DNA from: Actinomycetota bacterium
GTDB taxonomy: Bacteria > Actinomycetota > Thermoleophilia > Solirubrobacterales > Solirubrobacteraceae
Direction: 5' to 3'
Length of the DNA stretch: 5,662 bases
Assembly (NCBI GenBank): GCA_005788585.1
Contig: SYBY01000328.1
Span: forward strand, 1-5,662
The notes beneath the pieces are model-generated. The model was not told the DNA's origin and ran no database searches. It saw only the letters and a list, made by a program, of their open reading frames with translations. Below are positions 5,571 to 5,662 of the stretch, one piece after another. Position numbers and translations under genes: made by a program. Position 1 is the first letter of the stretch. Every line of letters begins with the position of its first letter.

Positions 5571-5662
5571 CCGAGCCGAACATCCAGGAAACCGCAGGCG
5601 TCACCGCTCCCGGGGCGGTGCGCGTCCGCCGCGCACTCCTGTCCGTGTCGGACAAGCGCGGC
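5567..5662 (+). CDS. purH: Bifunctional purine biosynthesis protein PurH (3' partial)
   Basis: Only 32 N-terminal codons are in the window. The stretch RRALLSVSDKRG (residues 21-32) is the hallmark start of the IMP cyclohydrolase domain of PurH (usually RALLSVSDKTG followed by a helix). The family protein is about 500 residues and carries AICAR formyltransferase and IMP cyclohydrolase, the last two steps to IMP. Here a non-conserved stretch of about 20 residues precedes the domain. The ATG overlaps the purN TGA in ATGA, so translation is probably coupled to purN; no clear Shine-Dalgarno site precedes it. The purN-purH pairing is classic and supports the call, but the catalytic residues are off-window. 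Confidence 0.9.
   Translation, partial: MTEPNIQETAGVTAPGAVRVRRALLSVSDKRG

Noticed and set aside
1..5662. CRISPR arrays, tRNA or rRNA genes, transposases, integrases
   Set aside because: No regularly spaced repeats, cloverleaf-like sequences or recombinase motifs were found on either strand; nearly all of the window is coding.

Overview
This window is a GC-rich, tightly packed stretch of bacterial chromosome with every supported gene on the + strand. The codon use (third positions almost all G or C, GTG starts, long antisense shadow frames) and the protein styles fit a high-GC actinobacterial lineage. A deep-branching group such as Thermoleophilia/Solirubrobacterales is my best guess, but that is inference from overall feel and not from a marker gene.

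Layout: (1) purF, amidophosphoribosyltransferase, lacking only its first few codons, enters from the left edge and ends at 1432. (2) A GNAT-type acetyltransferase gene starts inside the purF stop codon (GTGA overlap at 1429-1432) and runs to 2199. (3) After a 55-base gap with inverted repeats comes a small P-loop kinase-like gene (2255-2779). (4) After a 93-base gap with a possible stress-sigma promoter and an inverted repeat comes a 54-codon csbD-family gene (2873-3037) with a very good Shine-Dalgarno site. (5) An 86-base gap holds a perfect 26-base GC palindrome, probably a terminator. (6) recQ, a RecQ-family helicase of unusual domain build, occupies 3124-4938. (7) purN, GAR formyltransferase, starts inside the recQ stop codon (GTGA overlap at 4935-4938). 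(8) purH starts inside the purN stop codon (ATGA overlap at 5567-5570) and runs off the right edge.

Functionally this is a de novo purine (IMP) synthesis cluster: step 1 (PurF), step 3 (PurN) and the last two steps (PurH). It is interrupted by four non-purine genes: an acetyltransferase, a nucleotide-binding protein, a CsbD-type stress protein and a DNA helicase. The stop/start overlaps suggest two translation-coupled blocks, purF-GNAT and recQ-purN-purH. They are separated by the kinase and csbD genes, which appear to have their own regulatory DNA. I found no CRISPR array, rRNA, tRNA, transposase or integrase. The most interesting points are the recQ-purN-purH coupling, the enlarged middle of RecQ with its compact zinc-cysteine cluster, and the related inverted TGAGGA elements in front of both the kinase and csbD genes. 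I see no clear evidence of a wholly new system.
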